DNA of 64,000 nucleotides from Rhopalosiphum padi (GCF_020882245.1 NC_083598.1:81039714-81103713); one strand, 5' to 3'; positions 14,040 to 27,639 are shown, counted from the first letter of the stretch. The notes: generated from the sequence alone by a model not told the origin. Program-made: numbers and translations.

Positions 14040-15120
14040 AAATTCAACAATATTATTTTTATGGAATATTAAACTTCCATTAATATTTTTATTAAATTGT
14101 GAAAATTGAATCAGCTATATTTTGTGTACTTTTAAAGGTTGCTATATAAGTTTATTTTCAGCCTTGTAAGCATTTTATAATTTCTTGATAATTATGTTCG
14201 TAGGTACACGATGGTGTACTTCACCGACATTATCTCTGTTCTACAGTATTCACTATTCATTATATTAAAATATAGAAACACGAGCTCAGTTTACCGTTCG
14301 TTATAATAAAGGTTTATAAAAACCAAATCCGTAACACAAAATTAGATGACCTGATAAATGAAAATGAAATAAATAGGAACATGTTTTGAAATTGAAATTA
14401 ATTTTAATATACACATTAAATGCCAATTTTGCCACAATTTTATAAAACGTTAAAATAAATAAATTTTGTCAAATATATATTTAAGTAATTAGAAAATCGA
14501 ATTTAAATTGAATACATATTTGACTGAAATAAAATATTATTAATTATTTTTGTTTAAATTGTTTGTAATGTCTATACACTTTAAAATTGTGTACTAAATA
14601 TACTTTACTTTTTGTATTAAATAAAACGTGTAAGAGCAGTATACACAATTTTAGTGTTGTAACACGATTACGCACCTAATTTCTAACACAATTACCCCTA
14701 TACCTTTTTACGATGGCATACTAAATGATATGTGTTTATACTACATAAGTATAGTTTATATGCAATAGTATATAATATATACAAACATATCTTATATATA
14801 ATAAATTGGCATATTCATGCATTCAATGACTGATTATTAATTCAAATGATAATTTTCCTTTACAATTACAGACTAAGGTCTGACAACAAATTATATTTTT
14901 GTTCTAAATAATATATTACAGTGTACCTACATAAATACATCAGCTTAGAACTAAATGATTAAGCATTGATTTTTATACCATATTTTGATTATTATTTCAA
15001 TTTTATCTGGTCATCAACAACTGGGTGTAAGGCAATAATTTATAGTATTTAATAAAGATAATATTTTCTTCTTAATAAGCAATATTGGCATTGGTATCTA
15101 TACTTAATTTGTAATTCGTA
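14040..15120. other. AT-rich intergenic DNA with no recognised gene
   Basis: No supported coding region, RNA gene or repeat boundary was seen in this stretch. Confidence 0.35.
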
Positions 15121-15129
15121 TCGTGTATA

Positions 15130-16200
15130 CAGTGAACGTGTTACGTGTTATAGGTGTAGTGTAAAGTGTATGATGAATTAAGTATCAAAATGAACTTGAA
15201 AATACAAGACAAGTGTACAATTACAAGTGAAAAAATGTGGTAATATCTGATACCGGTGTATTTTATAAAAGTTGTTCTGCTAGTCTCTTTGTTAATAATG
15301 ATGTTACAATAGTTAATACACTTAATAGCATGCTTAATGATCATAATAATGAGGAAGTTGCTGATAATGTCATTGGTAGGCAAATTATCAATTCCCGTAT
15401 TAAAAAAAATGCAAAAATGATTTATTAAAAACCCCACAGAAAATTATATCAAATTTGTATACAAAATATATTAAAATATAAGATAATAGAGGGGAAGTAT
15501 ATGTACGATTTCCATCTTAAAAGTAGGCCAAAAATTCTAAAATCATTAGAAGAATCATAAGTTCAAGTAATTTATAGGAGCAAAAATATTAAAAGTAATA
15601 CTGGGGAATTATTTTATCACATGGATACAATTTTAAATCCAGTAATGTTTACTTGTACTACTAATCTCAAAATATTAAGTTAATTTCCTCATATATCTTT
15701 ACTGCTAATGGTACGTTTTCACATTCCATTAACTGGTATAAATACATACAACCTTTATTCATTGGTTATTTGGCTCAATCAACTTTTCATTTCGATTTTG
15801 AAAAAAGTGCATGCATAGCTGTTAAAGAAAATGTTTTCAAAATGCAAAATTCTGATATATGTAGATTTAAACAAATTCAAAAACATAGTTGACTATTAAA
15901 TGAGTATAGATCAAGTTTCAAGTTGGATCATAATTTTATTTTAAAATTTTTACCAGCCAATTTAGCAGAGAATGCTTTTTTACATTTAATTAAAAATAGT
16001 CCCATGTATAATTCGAACTTTACGATTTTTTACTTAAAACTATGTTGGAACTGATGCATAATTTCCATCAACTTCTTGGCAGATAAACGACCAAAAGAAG
16101 CTAGAAAAACTAATGGCCCAGAGTCTAGGATCTTTTCATATACACTATAATTCTAAATAATTCGCAATTTCTATATTTCGCATATAAAAAAATATATTGA
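15130..16200 (+). mobile_element. Probable MULE/FLYWCH-type DNA transposon relic
   Basis: Plus-strand fragments read like the protein of FLYWCH-containing Mutator-like elements. A CSASLF-like zinc-finger end at ~15270-15290 is followed by RQIINSRIKKNA at ~15378-15415. Much farther on comes KEARKTNGPES at ~16096-16128, resembling the late-transposase NGPES box. The pieces lie in several frames with stops. Terminal repeats were not found, so limits are approximate and the family call is tentative. Confidence 0.45.
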
Positions 16201-17870
16201 CTATGGGCGATATCGCCATTTATGTAGATACTATATACACTTCAGAACAAAAATATAGACTACAGTTAATTCAAGTATAAGTTTATAATTTACCTTAAAA
16301 ATAAAAATAAACTAATTTTTATTAAAATAGAATTGTAATACGTAGTATACCTAATAATAAATAAACAAAAAGTGAATAAAATTTGTATAAAAATGGAAAG
16401 AAATCACTTTCAAAACATAAAATGCAACATCTAAGTTTTTATATAAACTATAAATAATAAGCACAATTATTAGACAGCATTAATATCATTCGATCTCAGA
16501 AATAAATCCCGATTTTCATAGACCATCATAAAATTATGAACTATGGAGTATTGGTAATGCTTAACCGCACTCAAATCAGTCAAATTAATTTAATTGAACT
16601 TGAAATTTACCCCATAGGCCATATGGTCCAGATGCCCCTTTTATGTACATATACACCGACTTACCGTGTTTATTACCTATTGACTTAGTTCGCTATTATT
16701 TTAGACTTAATTCATTAATAACACCTACTCAACGACCTGCGTAACTATAATCTGACTCTCTGAGCAATCAATTATCCCACTGAAATCCAACATCACTACA
16801 GAATTATACAAAAATAGACACAAATTATACTTATAGTTCAATACAAGACACAATAACTTTACATTTATAATGTTATTATATCACATTGTTATGCTATTTA
16901 TCTTACCTGATGTTGCAGTAACCTAAACATACATTGTTACCTACAAGCTCGTTTCGGATTCAATAAAATATGTAACGTAAAATAATACTAACAAAAATTA
17001 TGTTCTGCAAAAACGGTAGTGTCAGTATAGGAATATAAATGATTTATAATGGCATTTATTATTTTAGTGATTACTTTTTGTTTGTATACATTATTCAAAG
17101 GTAGCATTATACTAAAAATCATTTACTTTAGTGTTATATATCATCTTTAAAGTAAAGTATCTACATTAAAACATTTTAATATAATATGAAAATTACATTA
17201 CGTCCGCAATGTTAGAATATTAAAAAAAAAATGTATTTTAATTCGGTAAATTTTTATAGTATATTTATACACTAACGTCCAACATATTATCTGGAAAATT
17301 AACTATTTTTTTTTATGATTGATTAATCGTTCAGTATTAATTATTATACATTTACTGGGTGTTAAAAAAAGATTACCTATTTCAAGTATCGGCCTAATAA
17401 GGCATGATATTAAATTCCCCATAAAACGTTCAGCATTAAATATTACACTCAATAATCTAATATAATCGATTTGAATTATATACCTATATATGTAACTAAT
17501 TATGAAAACTAATCACATACATGATAATGTTATAGACTATTATACAATAATAGTCAACTCTAAAATATTGTTTCATGTGATAAACGTCATGATATCTATT
17601 ATATTCATTAACACTTATTGACTCGAAAAAAGTATAAACCATTTGGGTTTGATTATAAACGGAAAATACAGAATTAGTATGTTATTGCTAAAAATTAAAT
17701 AATATTTTTTTGACGTCGTACAAGTTGATTATATACGCGTATTTCAGTCCCAGGCATCCAAACTTTTTAATTCTGTAGTTACAATCATTACAATTTAAGA
17801 TCATATATTTTTTTTACCTAATTTTTTAATCTTTTAACTGCATTTAATACTGTATATTAAATGTTATAAA
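16200..17870. other. AT-rich intergenic DNA with no recognised gene
   Basis: No coding exon recognised. A short patch at ~16800-16830 (GAATTATACAAAAATMGACACAAAT) recurs at ~25577-25600, so some of this is dispersed repeat. Confidence 0.35.
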
Positions 17871-17872
17871 AC

Positions 17873-17940
17873 AATTCTAAAAATTCACTAGATTTTATAT
17901 GATTAACTAATCATATAAAATCTAGTGAATTTTTAGAATT
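17873..17940. repeat. Perfect 33-bp inverted repeat with 2-nt spacer
   Basis: Left arm 17873-17905 and right arm 17908-17940 are exact reverse complements, separated by AC. The symmetry ends at 17872/17941 and a T-run follows. A transcript would form a 33-bp hairpin; the DNA could extrude a cruciform. Confidence 0.95.
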
Positions 17941-17941
17941 T

Positions 17942-19500
17942 TTTTTTTTTTATTAATTTTCGTTTCCATTGGTAACACAGAAGATAAAACACAAAATAAT
18001 TATTATTAAATTTAGTTGTAACAGCAACCAATTTTTTTTTTATAAAAATAATTTTGTTAACTTTGAATTTAGAATTTAAAACAGCTGACAGTGAGCAAAT
18101 ATTATATCAAACATTGGACGTCATCGTCATGCGCTCACGTTTATAATATGCACACTCGTATTTCCATAGTGCCATATAAAGAATCTGTCACGAGAAAGAA
18201 TCTATAGCCTACTTTTAATCCTGAAAATAGTTTTTTCTTGCTTAAAAATTGAAAAACTATAAAATTAGGGGTTACAAATTTTAACAATAAGTTTAAAAAA
18301 GTTTTTTGTCGCAAGGTAGCTTTAAAACCACTTATATCCGATCGTTAAGAAGTTTTTTTTATTTAATTTATAGAAAACATTACGATGCTGGTAAATATAG
18401 TTTTTTTTTACCTAAATACTGTGTCTGGAAACTTGAGTGAAAGAATTAGGTATTGGGTAGTACTAGTGGCAAAATCTGCCCAGTTTTTACATAAACTAAA
18501 AAAAAAATTCTTTAGAACCACTAATTTGACCATCTTAAAATATGTGGTAATTATATATTTTGTTTATTTTCACGGGCCAAAAGTACATCTAAACTACTAA
18601 ACCGATAAAAAATATCCATATAAATAATATAAAATAACAGGCCGTCTTGGTTATTCTTCTTCATCTTGGATTTAGTCTTGGTCTTAATTTAGGTTATACA
18701 AAATTATACAACAATTAAATATCTATTATAATATGGTTGGAGTTTTGTAAGATTGTTTATCTAAGATAAGATAGTCCAGTGTACATATATATATAATTTA
18801 AACATAAACAAGTTCAATCATTTTAATTTTAATTTTTTCTATATTTTATCACTTTATTTTAACATTTATAAATAAAATATCTTAACAAGCTTTAAAAAAT
18901 TAATCTACCATGTACTAGTAATACATAGGACATTGGTACAGTAATAAAATCACACTAATGACGCAAGAAGTAAAACAATATAAAAAAAATGATATCCAGC
19001 ATAATGAATTCCTGTTATAGGTATATAATATTAAAGTAAAAATTAATTACCGGATATAAATAATTACATTAGCGACTTTCAGCGTTTGTATCGAATTCGA
19101 GAAAATTAACTAAGTATTTTGAAGTTATTAATTGCCTCAGATATACCTGTGAAACAACTGTATTTGGTAATGCTTCCAATTATTTCTGATAATGTTTTCA
19201 ATAATTCGACATTTCCTCGAATATCAATCAAAAATAATACGAAATAAAGTTCTCATAATATTCATTATAAATGAATTAATTAAATATAGGTACCTTACAC
19301 TATAAATATGTTTTTCTGAGAAAAATTAGCAGTTACAAAGAAAATATGTGAACAAATATATATTTACTAGCCCGATGACATTTATACATAATCACTATAA
19401 AGGAATTCGTGAGAATTAAGTCTGAGAAAATTTGTAAACTTACACATGAGATATCTCCCATCAATATTACATGCAAATGCAAATTATAATATTTCTCAAA
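17942..19500. other. AT-rich intergenic DNA with no recognised gene
   Basis: The open frame at 18385-18600 shows no recognisable family features and no plausible exon context. Nothing else is supported here. Confidence 0.35.
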
Positions 19501-19511
19501 TATTTAAATAT

Positions 19512-19710
19512 GTTGACGACCAGTGCAGATTAAAACTCGTTAACCTCATATTGTATCTAATTTTTTTGTGAAGGGAGATGGAAATGAGTACCCAATATTT
19601 TAATGACAATTTAATAATTATTTGCAAACAATTTAATTTTTTAACATAAATAATAAAATCTACAATTTATATAATGTATTCTATAATAGATACATATTTA
19701 GATAATTAAA
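19512..19710 (+). pseudogene. SLC15 relic 1 (exon 11 to start of exon 12 scrap)
   Basis: The stretch around 19525-19595 resembles the middle of SLC15 exon 11, with a CAGATTAAAACTCGTTAACC core and a degenerate GAAATGAGTA donor. The following ~100 bp resembles intron 11 and the exon 12 start of the relic at 43.2-43.5 kb. No open frame remains and no neighbouring exons were found, so this is the most decayed copy in the array. Confidence 0.5.
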
Positions 19711-19814
19711 TAACAGTTATTGAATAACAATCAAGTGGTTGATGGTTGTATATTTTGAAAAACCAAAACGAAATCCTCTTGTAATTGATTATATAGTTGC
19801 GAAACACATGCATA

Positions 19815-20080
19815 TGTTACTATAGTTACACATCCTAACTTTAATAAAGGATATAATATTACAGTAGAACTAAGATAATGTATATGCAATATTTTTGTTA
19901 ATACAAGGTGGATATCCGATATATATAGATATATATTTATCCTATATTCTAACCTATATATCCACCGTGTGTTAATATAATATTGGACGACCTATTACTG
20001 TTTTCTGTTACTATGGTTACACAATTTAATCTAAATAAAGGATATATTTATTTGAGTGGAATAGAGGTATTGTTTATATA
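19815..20080. repeat. Diverged direct duplication around an imperfect hairpin
   Basis: Two ~65-bp copies beginning TGTTACTATRGTTACACA start at 19815 and 20006, each containing AATAAAGGATATA. Between them lies an imperfect inverted repeat whose arms contain AAGGTGGATAT (~19907) and ATATATCCACCGTG (~19957-19970). Possibly a tandem duplication, or a small element with internal symmetry. Confidence 0.65.
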
Positions 20081-20084
20081 ATTC

Positions 20085-21445
20085 AATTATACCTCCAGTT
20101 AAATGTATCTTATTATATTGTACATAAACAACTATGTAATTATATCAGTATTTATAGATTTCTTCTTTCTTTGAAGTTCGGAAATGTTTATTTCGCTCAA
20201 TATTTTATTACATTTATAGAAATATGTATATAAAACACTGTTGTGAAATGTTTCAGTTAATTAAGTAATCAAACAATATTATATCAATAAAAGTGTTATT
20301 TGATCGCATAATTTAAATATCTGCTACCATTTTCTAATATAGAAATTTGTTGAAATCTCCTGATTTATGGTGTATTTTTCACTGTTTTTTTCATGGTGTA
20401 TTAATTATGGAACTTACCAGAATATTTATTCTAAACAGTATTTGGTATTTTTTCTGACTATCTAAAGCAAAAATAAATCATCAAAACGCTTATAAGAGGC
20501 CTGGTAGTAAGAGGTAAAATGCAATCGATTCGTCGATGCCTTTCGGGACCTTAGTTTCGACACTAAGGAGCTTATATTTACTTATACTATACATAATTTA
20601 AACGTCTTGTTATGCATAGGTCTATGAGTTAGATAGGTATATAATGTTGTGAAATTAATCTATGATGAAAATATGCATTTTAGAAAAAAAACTCCAACAT
20701 TTTGTATTATGATCTAATTTAAAATTTTTTTTTTTCGTTAGGTAGAAGATTGTATACTAATCTAACCTAACGTTGGTTATTAATCATGTTGCTAAAAACA
20801 AAAATAGTAAAATATGATTTGAAAATTGATCACATTTAAACTATTATTGTAGAGTATATATAAAATAGAAATAGAATTTCGAAAATCCAAGTCTAAGGCA
20901 ACCTATAATATGAAATCTTGCTTTTTCAAAAAAAAAAAAAATGATAATGAAAATGAAAATAATATTATATCAAGTACTGAAATCGGATCACTACATAATG
21001 TGACAATTTTTCCTCTAAGAAATTTTTTTGAGCGAAAAAACTACCTGTATAGGCTTCTTAGTCATTTTTAAATTACCTTATTTTATGCATTATTTTAATA
21101 TAGTAGTAATGGTTTATTGTAATTTGTATTTATTTAATCTTACACATATTTTAAAACTGTTAATTTAAATTTGGGTTTTTTTTAAATAAATTTATTAATA
21201 AACTAAAAAACTAAAATATTAATTAACTAGTTTTAGTTTTACGAACAATTTTATTACTTCAAGGTGGAGCAAGAAATGAATTAGTTTTAAAATAATGCAG
21301 TAAAACAATGTTTATGTGTATTTTATGTATTTATAAACGTCTTGGACGTAATCTTAAATCTAAGTATATTACCGAACTACTGTAAGTGACGAGTGCACAG
21401 TTATGGTTGACGCGGATCAGTGTTAAACTTTGACAACCGTTCTGC
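20085..21445. other. AT-rich intergenic DNA upstream of SLC15 relic 2
   Basis: No recognised exon. Exons 1-7 expected upstream of relic 2 were not found here. Confidence 0.35.
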
Positions 21446-21449
21446 TCAA

Positions 21450-23880
21450 GTGTTCGCGTTAAAAGTCACGATGATAACAGCCGCGTGAACTTGTTGTACT
21501 TGTCAAGCAAACCTGATCAAATGCAAACGATAATACACAGTTAAAATGAACTAACACTTCTACATCTTTTTGACGTTATTCTGGATTCAATTTGGACAGC
21601 GTTAGGCATCAGAAAACCGTATCAAAAGTGTACGTTTATTTGCAGCGTACTGGTGGTCACAGCATTGTTTATTTTCGCGTATAATACCTATACAATAATA
21701 ATAATTATTGGAAGGTCTTCGCTTGGATATCGATTTATTGTTTTCAACTCGTTCCCGTTTGATTTTATTCTGACTTCTGAGATGGCACCCGGACAAGGGC
21801 GCGTAAACATTTACAACGGATTCGGTTGTGACGTTTTTTTTCATAATAGTCAAAGTTATTACATGTACAGAATCGCATCGGCCCATATTTTGTAAATTGT
21901 TTTAATGTGTATAGGTATTTTTTTTTTCTTAAATTTGGTTTATATTAAATATTTCTTCGATATTATCTTTTATTGTTATCTTAATTTCAACATGCCATTA
22001 ATAATTTTAGTATGACTATTATTATTATTAGTTTTATCTCGCATCGTTATTAACATGTACGTAATATAGTAGTTCTATTTATATAAAATATAGATAACGT
22101 GTACGGAAATTTTAGTAGAATGCTAATTTTGTGAGGATATAGTTAAGGAATATTGCGTTCTTCATAATGTTGTCACAAAAAGAGATTAATATAATTACAA
22201 AGAGACAAATGAAAACTTCGATGTGCATTTGAATGATATGGAGCACCGTGGCAGGTTTCATTTCAGAACATTTAATACCTAACTTCCAATCCTTAAGCAT
22301 ACATTCTTTATTTCATGCATCTATGAATAGGAATTATACTTCTGAACAAGATTGTTTCTAGGGAGTGTATCATCATTGATAATAAATACTATGGTATCAT
22401 ATACTCGCTCGAGTTCCCCATAAAATTCGTTATTAACTTTATCCTCTTTTTTCCCCGTTGGCGCATGACAGTTTAGTATGATTATTAGATTGTAGTTATT
22501 AGTTTAACATAATCCATCGTATGAAATACACTAATTCATTTATTACTTCAAATCTAGTTATCTTTGATAGTAAGTGGCTCATTGATCATAAATCCTACGC
22601 TAAATTCGTGCCTAGGACCGTATCTCCGCTTGTACAATGCGTAGTCGTATGGCATATATTTAAACATTTTATATTATCGATCATAAAAACGCTACCCAAG
22701 TTTATTTGATATTTTTTTTATTTATTCGCGATATATATGCTACAACAAGTTTTAATATAATATCATATTACTTTGCTTTCTTACGTCATAAACTTCGTGA
22801 AATTTGATATTTAACCAAAAAAATCATACTCTTCAATAGTTTAATATCTATTTCAATATAATAACAATTTTATAATTTATTTGATTATATAGTTAGTAAT
22901 GCAAAAATTATGAGAGATTTCTTACACGTTAGTCCGGTTAAATTTGAATACAATAACATTAAATCGTGTTGTCATTAACAACAGTCTAATTAAAAAAAAA
23001 GTTTGAAAACCAAAAATTGAAGTACGTATCTATAAACATTGTCCGTTTCACAATAGTTTTATATTAAAACACAAAAACAATTTCCTATAGAGTTTTGATT
23101 GATCACACACTTGATTTTGACGATAATATTATATTGACCACTAACCAGCACAAAGCAAAACTCGTTAACTATTCGTACCATTTCTCTTCGTTACGAAGAG
23201 TGAATTGTAAAGTCATTAAAGTGAAGAAATGGGTATCCAATATTTTCATAAAATTTAAATATCAATTTACAATGATAATTTAATTTTAGGATGTATCATA
23301 AACTCTGTTGACTGTTATAGACATCATGTATTTTAAAATGGAGAATTATTGACATAATTCCAGCCACGTCTTATATTATACCTACTTACTTTACAACGAA
23401 ATGACGACATAATGGTGAAATTATAGAGTAATTAGTCTGCGAGATAGAAAAAACGTCTTGTAGTGTACCTACAATAAAAATATAACAGCATATTTTAAGT
23501 ATATAACTCTTAAAATATAAATTGATATTGCATGTATAATTGTTTACCAAAGAAAAAGAAACTATATTCATATTATGATGAAACAGCTAAAATAATTTGT
23601 GTATGAGCATAACTAATATTCATAGTCACCGCTATAAAATTCACTTTTATTATAATGAATTATTCTTATATATTATTATTATTGTCGTTTTTAAATTATC
23701 AAGTTTAAAATTATATTTTATTATATGCCAGTATGCTTATTTGAATTTTGAAGTTTTAATATTTTTGATTGATTGTTGAAATACTTCCCCGGAAAAATAT
23801 TTATTTATACAAGATATACAACGTTTGTATTAATTATTCGATATAGACTCCGATTATGATTAAGTCCTAAAGTATATTTT
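21450..23880 (+). pseudogene. SLC15 relic 2 (exons 8-14)
   Basis: Order and orientation match the intact genes. Exon 8 at ~21450-21700 keeps a GIRKP-like end but carries stops. Exon 9 at ~21765-21895 keeps the APGQGRVNIYNGF peptide, then breaks after a T-run and is truncated. Exon 10 is at ~22921-23020, exon 11 at ~23085-23230 (IDHTLDFDDN), exon 12 at ~23325-23425 (AATTCCAGCCACG core), exon 13 at ~23540-23660 and an exon 14 start at ~23840-23880. Exons 1-7 and 15 were not found. An RTE-type LINE relic lies in intron 9. The TM10 position that is Glu in PepT1 reads Lys here too. Non-functional. Confidence 0.75.
22340..22700 (-). mobile_element. RTE/BovB-like LINE endonuclease relic in intron 9 of SLC15 relic 2
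   Basis: On the minus strand, ~22690 down to ~22360, translation gives a GRHEFSVGF-like segment followed by NCHAPTGKKEDK and FYGELERVYDTI. This resembles the apurinic endonuclease domain of RTE-clade LINEs (the domain often mis-annotated as craniofacial development protein 2-like). The catalytic GDFNAK segment that should follow is not intact. No reverse transcriptase was seen, so this is a short dead fragment. Confidence 0.65.
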
Positions 23881-26800
23881 CCGTTGATTGATCGTGTGGT
23901 ATCAAATATTTATATTAAAAATTAAGTACCTATTAATTTTGTCGTTTTAATAATAGTATAGTTATTAAATAGTGTATTTATATAGTTAATTTATTATACC
24001 GCTTTTTATGTGCTGATTTAAGGTATTTAGGCACATGTATTTGTATTATACGTATACTCTGGTCTAATGTTGACCGTCACGTTATTGAATTACTCCAGTA
24101 AAGTTTACTTAAGAAAAAAACAGCAAAATAACAATTGAAACAATGGCAATTATCACCGAACAAAAAATAAAAAGTAAAACAATTTTTATTTTTTACTGAA
24201 AATTATTGTATAAGACATTGGTGTTATTGATAACAATTAGAATTATTATTCTTTGTTACTCAAATAAATTTTTGTAAAGGACTTTCTATGCAAACAAATA
24301 CGTAGGTTATTCAAATTTGCTATACTGCAGGAGGAACTATACGATATTTTATTGTATATTGATACATTTTTTATTATCATTGATATACAATTTCATGTGA
24401 GCTATATGAACTAACAAAATTGTTTTGTTCAGTTTTTAATTTTCTTTAATATTTTATTTATTAAAACTCTACATGCATATATAATGTCATAATATATACA
24501 TTTTTGCATTTCTACGAGCACATGAAAACTGTACTCACAAATTATAATTAAAAAAACCCTATTAATTTTTAATACGTTATACGTTTTTATTATTAATAGA
24601 TAATATTTTGGTGGTTGTATTGATATTAGTGCAGAAAACAACTGCTAAATGTTAGTATAATATATAAAACTAAATAAAAAATTAATAATTACTAATTAAT
24701 TACTATTACATAGTTTGGTGTTTTCGATCGACTGTAACCAACGATCTTTGCATTCGTTCCACTTTTGCTTTTCATTTTATTTTTAAATATTCGTTTGTTC
24801 GGATTATTACGATAGTTTTAAACGTAAAGTTCCATCATATTAATTATTAATCATAATTTTGGTGATCTCAATTCTCGGCAAGACTGCAATTCACGATGGT
24901 AAAATATCCCAGTTTTATTTCGCCGTACTCGCTTCTGATGAAAACGTATTTACTAATACGCCCTATTGCTCCGTCTATATATTATATATAAATATTTTCG
25001 CATTCAATTCCGTATTGCAGTTCAAATAATAAGTTTACATGTATTTTAATATTGTTGAACATATCCAACGATGAAGCGTATCCTCAACGTACAATATTGT
25101 CAATATTATGAACATGATTCCGTTTGACCGTTTCAATATAAATATATGTAACACTGTGACATATATTACAAACGACAGAACTTTTTTGCGAAAATGATAG
25201 TTTCTATAATATATACATATACATAATATGTATGTTAGAGACATCGGGTAAATTTTCCGACTCCAGTAAAGTGTGCTGATCGAGTTAAGACAATATAATT
25301 TCAAATTATTTATTAATAAGCCAACCTCTCAACCTTTGTACAGTCATGAGTCATGACTAATGAAATTATAAGCCAAATTTACATGCATTGAGAACAAAAA
25401 GTAGTTGACTGTAAACACTGTTAGTTTAGAATACGAATGGTCTACAATTAAATATTTAAACGTTAGTTTGTACATACTAAATGTATAAATGTCTACCATT
25501 ACTCTACATGCTTTGAAGTTATTACTTATTAGGTAATACTAATTATCATTTATTTCAATGAAAGTCAACAACTCGGAATTATACAAAAATCGACACAAAT
25601 AACATTATATAATTAAAATCTACAGTACCTAGGTACCTACTTAAATATATTATTTATAAACATATGAATGTGATATAATTTACGTAATTAATAAATAATT
25701 TTATCTGTTATTTTTTATTTAAAAATACTCATAGGTTATTATTTGTCGATTAAATCGCTTACATTAAAGTTCACATTAATTCACTTCAAATTCAATTTAT
25801 TTTGTATGGTACTTTTAAGTATAATAAATATTATATTGATTTAACTTCAGTCATAATAAAGGAACTTTTAATGTCACAATAATATTTTTAGAGTAGTACT
25901 GCATAAACAAAGCAAATATTGAAGTATTATTTATATAATTTTTATTTGTTTTCTTCCGTCGTCAACTTCGTGAATTTCAATATTCTACCATAATATTCTC
26001 TTAAAAAATTAAATGCTTACAGTAGAATAATACAAATTATACAAACTATATGTTTATAGTTTATCTATAACAATTTGTTTGATTATGATGTTTACATATT
26101 ATTATTTCGCTAGACATTTTTAGAGAAATATATGAATAAGTAGCCATTTACATTGAATATATACTTTTGTAATATTTTTTTCGATTAAATTGTTTACAAA
26201 ATTGATGTTCATATTATAAAAGAAGTCAAATATTAAATAGATATTAATTATTATATGGTGCTTTTATTGATTGTAATCTAGATGCATTGGAGTAATAATT
26301 GTTTTGTTTTATGCTTGTTAATATATTTTTATTAATAGCTCACATCAATGTGCTTAATCAAAATAAAAAATATCAAAATAATTAACTCAATGGACAATAA
26401 AATGGAACGAGAAAAAATTACTATTTTCAATACTCTCGTAACCAATAAATCGGAGCATATTATCAATTTCTAATAATTCTTTATAGTATACAGCCATACC
26501 ATTTTCGCTAAAGGTAATATAAATAAATATTAGTATTGAATACCAGGATTCAGGAGTACAAAACAATAAAAATATTTTATTTATACTAAAGTATGTCAAC
26601 ATATATTTTATCGTTTTTGATGAACGCCATATCATTAGATTTAGATAATATAAATTAGTTTAAGTATTTCGTATATTATATAAGAAACTTTATATGTATA
26701 TAATTGATATTGCTGTTATATATGATATACTTATCGGTTATTTTTAATATTGTAAGAAATGTTTATTTAAAAACAATACATAATTTATTAGGAAATATAG

Positions 26801-27250
26801 GATGAATGATTTTTATTTTATTTAAAATATGAACATGGTCATATTATGAACATTATCTGTATTCTATGGTCGGAACGACTGAACGGTACCACTACTGTTC
26901 TTGCCTTGCTCCGTGATCGTTATATTATAGTATATTAGTTTAATATTATGTGATACTATCTGTGTTCGACGGCGTCACGTGTCGCGCCGACAGATGAACG
27001 ACGATAATTTGTCGAATGTATATTAGATTAGTTCATAATGGTTTTATAATAAGTAATAACCTTACGTCTTATCGGTACCTAAGTTATAGTTTATTTAATA
27101 TTACCAAAAATATATTTATTGATTATGTTATGTCAAAGCTTATTTATCTTAATTATACCGATAATAATAAAAAAAAAATAATAATAACAATATCATATAC
27201 TATACCCGTAAATATATTTTTTTTAAACAAGTTTTGGTCGAACGCCACTA
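23881..27250. other. Intergenic DNA between SLC15 relic 2 and copy 1
   Basis: No gene recognised. Some sequence is duplicated. A TCGATTAAAT...TATGGTACTTTT-type unit occurs at ~25750-25850 and ~26180-26290, and again at ~46926-47040. A CGTCAACTTCGTGAATTT patch at ~25960 matches one at ~22785. The 26,860-27,010 stretch is richer in CpG and could hold the promoter of copy 1 if its 5'UTR is spliced. Confidence 0.4.
26860..27010 (+). promoter_or_regulatory. CpG-richer patch, candidate upstream promoter of SLC15 copy 1
   Basis: Clustered CG dinucleotides (around TCGGAACG, TTCGACGGCGTCACG and GCGCCGACAG) contrast with the flanking AT-rich DNA. It lies 1.7-1.9 kb before the copy 1 ATG, a reasonable distance if a 5'UTR intron exists. 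No clear TATA-initiator pair was assigned, so this is inference from composition and position. Confidence 0.25.
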
Positions 27251-27260
27251 TCGTGTAGCC

Positions 27261-27629
27261 CAGTGTTTCTTAAACTGTGCTCCGCGGAACCCTGGGGTTA
27301 TACTTACAGTATGAAATGTACGTTCAATAATAGTATATAGTCAATATTATTTTGTACTAATACAATAATAATATAAAAAAAATCAATATTATAATAATAA
27401 TAATAAAAGTCAAATATTATATTACTTTTGAATGTTATGATAGCTCCTAAATAAATAATTTTATTACATTTTGCTGTATTTAGTATATTAGATATATTAT
27501 CATTGTTGTCGTTTATTGTCATGTTTAGTTGTATCCTCCTTTTTTGAAGATAATTTTGATAGGGGTTCCGCATAAACAAATATTATTGTTTGTGGTGTTC
27601 CGTGGTTTCAAAAAGTTTAAGAAACACTG
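27261..27629. mobile_element. hAT-like MITE with target-site duplication
   Basis: The ends are inverted repeats: CAGTGTTTCTTAAACT at the start and AGTTTAAGAAACACTG at the end. Subterminal GCGGAACCC/GGGGTTCCGC motifs are also inverted. Flanking 8-bp copies GTGTAGCC (27253-27260) and GTATAGCC (27630-27637) differ at one base, fitting a hAT target-site duplication. The interior is AT-rich and non-coding, so movement would need a transposase from elsewhere. Confidence 0.85.
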
Positions 27630-27639
27630 GTATAGCCGG

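Noticed and set aside
22112..22300. Minus-strand 62-residue open frame next to the RTE relic
   Set aside because: It could be downstream LINE sequence, but no RTE motif could be recognised in it, so it was left out of the relic limits.
26387..26635. 82-residue minus-strand open frame
   Set aside because: AT-rich composition, no splice context or recognisable motif, and next to short duplicated intergenic units.
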